A DNA stretch of 64,000 bases from Methanoplanus endosymbiosus. GTDB lineage: Archaea; Halobacteriota; Methanomicrobia; Methanomicrobiales; Methanomicrobiaceae. The position numbers and the translations under genes are program-made. Below are positions 62,632-64,000 of the stretch, piece by piece. The stretch covers positions 2,926,935 through 2,990,934 of the forward strand of contig NZ_CP096115.1 of NCBI RefSeq assembly GCF_024662215.1, given 5' to 3'. The first letter of the stretch is position 1. Every line of letters starts with the position of its first letter. The notes under the pieces are model-generated. The model was not told where the DNA came from. It made no database searches and saw only the letters and a list, made by a program, of their open reading frames with translations.

Positions 62632-63276
62632 ATGCCGGAAAAAAATTATGTCACAGACCGGAAGGGGAGGGAGTTTGAGATCTACGATCCTCCTTTTTAC
62701 AGACCGGAATTCAATAGAGCACACAGGTATATTATTGACGAATATAGGGTGGAAGGGAAGGATATTGCAATATTTATCCCATGTGCGCTTAGAAAACCCT
62801 ACAGTGAAAGTCCGAGCCACAGGCTTTTTCAGGGAATAATTGACGGTGTTTTAGAACCGGAACAGTATCATAAGGTCATCTTTGGTTCATGCGGGGTTGT
62901 TCCGTCAGAGCTTGAACTGATGTATCCGTTTGCCAATTATCATTACATGCTTGGGAAGTGCACTGATGATAAGGTGAAGCAGGACTTTCATGAGATTGAA
63001 GTTGGAAAACTTCTGGAATATTTTGATAAGACAAAGGATACTTACCGGATAAGAATTGCCTACTGCATAGGTCCTTTCAGGAAGGCGATGGTTGAAGCCT
63101 GCCGGATCTCCGGGACGGAAATGCACCTTCTGCCGTCTGATCCGATGATTGATAAAATGTATGATATTGACTGCCCTTTTCCGGAAGGGAGTCTTTCAAT
63201 GCAGGAGTATATTGATGAGTTCAGATCCGGCCTGGAGATGGTGAGGGATGAGGTTTATTCCCTGAAATCTCACTGA
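62632..63276 (+). CDS. ArcS-like protein (DUF5591 core only)
   Basis: A 214-residue protein with the pattern PCxxxKPYxxSxxH ([14 protein letters not shown] near residue 50) that is the hallmark of archaeosine synthase ArcS. Archaeosine is the modified base at position 15 of archaeal tRNA. Full ArcS has a TGT-like and a PUA domain; neither is here. Other conserved parts are [14 protein letters not shown] and [13 protein letters not shown]. It may be a split synthase subunit or a paralogue. Its end overlaps the uvrB end by 7 bases (convergent). Confidence 0.78.
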   Translation: MPEKNYVTDRKGREFEIYDPPFYRPEFNRAHRYIIDEYRVEGKDIAIFIPCALRKPYSESPSHRLFQGIIDGVLEPEQYHKVIFGSCGVVPSELELMYPFANYHYMLGKCTDDKVKQDFHEIEVGKLLEYFDKTKDTYRIRIAYCIGPFRKAMVEACRISGTEMHLLPSDPMIDKMYDIDCPFPEGSLSMQEYIDEFRSGLEMVRDEVYSLKSH

Positions 63277-64000
63277 TCTTCTTCAAGCTTTTTTCTTAGA
63301 GCAGTTATTTTATCCCTCAGCATTATCGCCCGTTCGAATTCAAGTGATTCTGCTGCGATATTCATGTCAGCTTCAAGTTCAATGATGACATTTGGTATCT
63401 CTGAGTTTGGTATATGTTTTATATCCGTAATTTCAGTCTCTTTCTCTTTTACAGGCTTAATGATGGTTTTAGGTGTGATACCATGCTTGTTATTGAATGC
63501 TATCTGCATTTCCCTTCTTCTCTTAGTCTCATTAAGTGCTTTCTTCATTGAGTCCGTTAATTTATCGGCGTACAGAACAACATGGGCATTGACATTTCTT
63601 GCTGCACGTCCTATTATCTGAATCAGGCTCCTTGCATCCCGTAAAAATCCTTCCTTGTCAGCGTCAAGTATCCCGATAAATCCGACTTCCGGAATGTCAA
63701 GACCTTCTCTGAGGAGGTTTATTCCGACAAGGACATCAAAACGTCCGAGGCGCAACTGCCTTATTATCTCGGTTCTCTCAATGGTTTTTATGTCTGAATG
63801 AAGGTATCTCGTCTTGATGCCCTTTGATGCCAGAAATTCGGAGAGTTCCTCAGCAAGCCTTTTGGTGAGGGTTGTGATGAGCACCCGGTCCCCTTCTTCA
63901 ATGGTCTTTTTAATCTCAGAGAGGAGATCATTCATCTGCCCTTCAATAGGCCTCACTTCAACTTCAGGATCAGTAAGACCTGTCGGCCTGATGATCTGTT
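63270..64000 (-). CDS. uvrB: Excinuclease ABC subunit B, C-terminal part (5' end outside window)
   Basis: The last 243 or so residues of UvrB, the damage-verifying helicase of nucleotide excision repair. Seen are the [14 protein letters not shown] segment, helicase motif region [29 protein letters not shown], motif VI (QIIGRAARN), a YAD strand, and the C-terminal UVR motif ([24 protein letters not shown]). The frame stays open to the window edge. UvrB in archaea was acquired from bacteria and is common in methanogens. Confidence 0.95.
   Translation of the reverse strand, partial: QIIRPTGLTDPEVEVRPIEGQMNDLLSEIKKTIEEGDRVLITTLTKRLAEELSEFLASKGIKTRYLHSDIKTIERTEIIRQLRLGRFDVLVGINLLREGLDIPEVGFIGILDADKEGFLRDARSLIQIIGRAARNVNAHVVLYADKLTDSMKKALNETKRRREMQIAFNNKHGITPKTIIKPVKEKETEITDIKHIPNSEIPNVIIELEADMNIAAESLEFERAIMLRDKITALRKKLEEDQ

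Overview
The window is archaeal and comes from a methanogen. The evidence is a coenzyme F420:NADP oxidoreductase, an FrhB-like F420-interacting subunit next to a three-part glutamate synthase, PCNA, PriL, Alba, aIF5A and S17e, archaeal NrpR nitrogen regulators, and promoters of TATA-box type. Gene content and style suggest Methanomicrobiales; a Methanoplanus- or Methanolacinia-like species is my guess, not a demonstrated identity. Most of the sequence is ordinary chromosomal housekeeping with short intergenic gaps. No rRNA, tRNA or CRISPR array was found.

Layout. 1-2.5 kb: a TnpB (IS200/IS605-type) gene cut in two by an IS1634-like insertion sequence with a reconstructable 6-bp target duplication. 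2.8-9.3 kb: a DUF373 membrane protein, then a leftward lysine/methionine-branch block (ThiN protein, S17e, DapA, DapB, ferredoxin, Asd, Alba). 9.5-16 kb: PriL and PCNA leftward; RlmE and MoaA rightward; an orphan gene, an M20 peptidase and two overlapping helix-turn-helix genes. 16-27 kb: a dGTPase-like HD enzyme, Mrp/NBP35, Fno, a stand-alone FMN glutamate-synthase-like protein, a YgiQ radical SAM protein, a membrane-anchored acetolactate decarboxylase, Dph6, an amidotransferase and a methyltransferase. 27-30 kb: a membrane Ser/Thr protein kinase behind a winged-helix/FHA regulator. 30.3-31.7 kb: a second TnpB element whose 5' end has a nonsense codon.

31.8-44.3 kb is a nitrogen-assimilation district: GlnK, Amt, a three-gene glutamate synthase followed by an F420-type electron-input subunit, two NrpR-domain proteins (one without and one with the DNA-binding domain) and glutamine synthetase. 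A sulfur-transport/ArsR block (DUF169, two half-size YeeE proteins, ArsR) sits inside it. 44.4-53.3 kb holds PhoU, a tandem-repeat region, CCA transferase, ThpR, and a glutaredoxin-like protein next to a class III ribonucleotide reductase that carries a homing-endonuclease intein and is followed by a DUF1786 gene. An IS630 element (53.4-54.5 kb) follows. The right end has agmatinase with aIF5A, an IMP/FBPase, NAD kinase, an ACT protein with homoserine dehydrogenase and a TiaS-like protein, two FKBPs, an ArcS-like protein and the 3' part of uvrB.

The most unusual signals are structured right ends of TnpB elements that resemble omega-RNA. Two sit behind tnpB genes. Solo copies without a tnpB abut the 3' ends of nrpR and of the DUF1786 gene, and both supply the in-frame stop codon of that convergent gene. 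A stem in these right ends shows compensatory base changes. Also notable are the class III RNR whose C terminus lacks a recognisable zinc ribbon and glycyl-radical motif, the kinase/FHA-transcription-factor pair, and several perfect palindromes in regulatory positions (upstream of the ArsR gene, the helix-turn-helix pair, glnA/amt and glutamate synthase).
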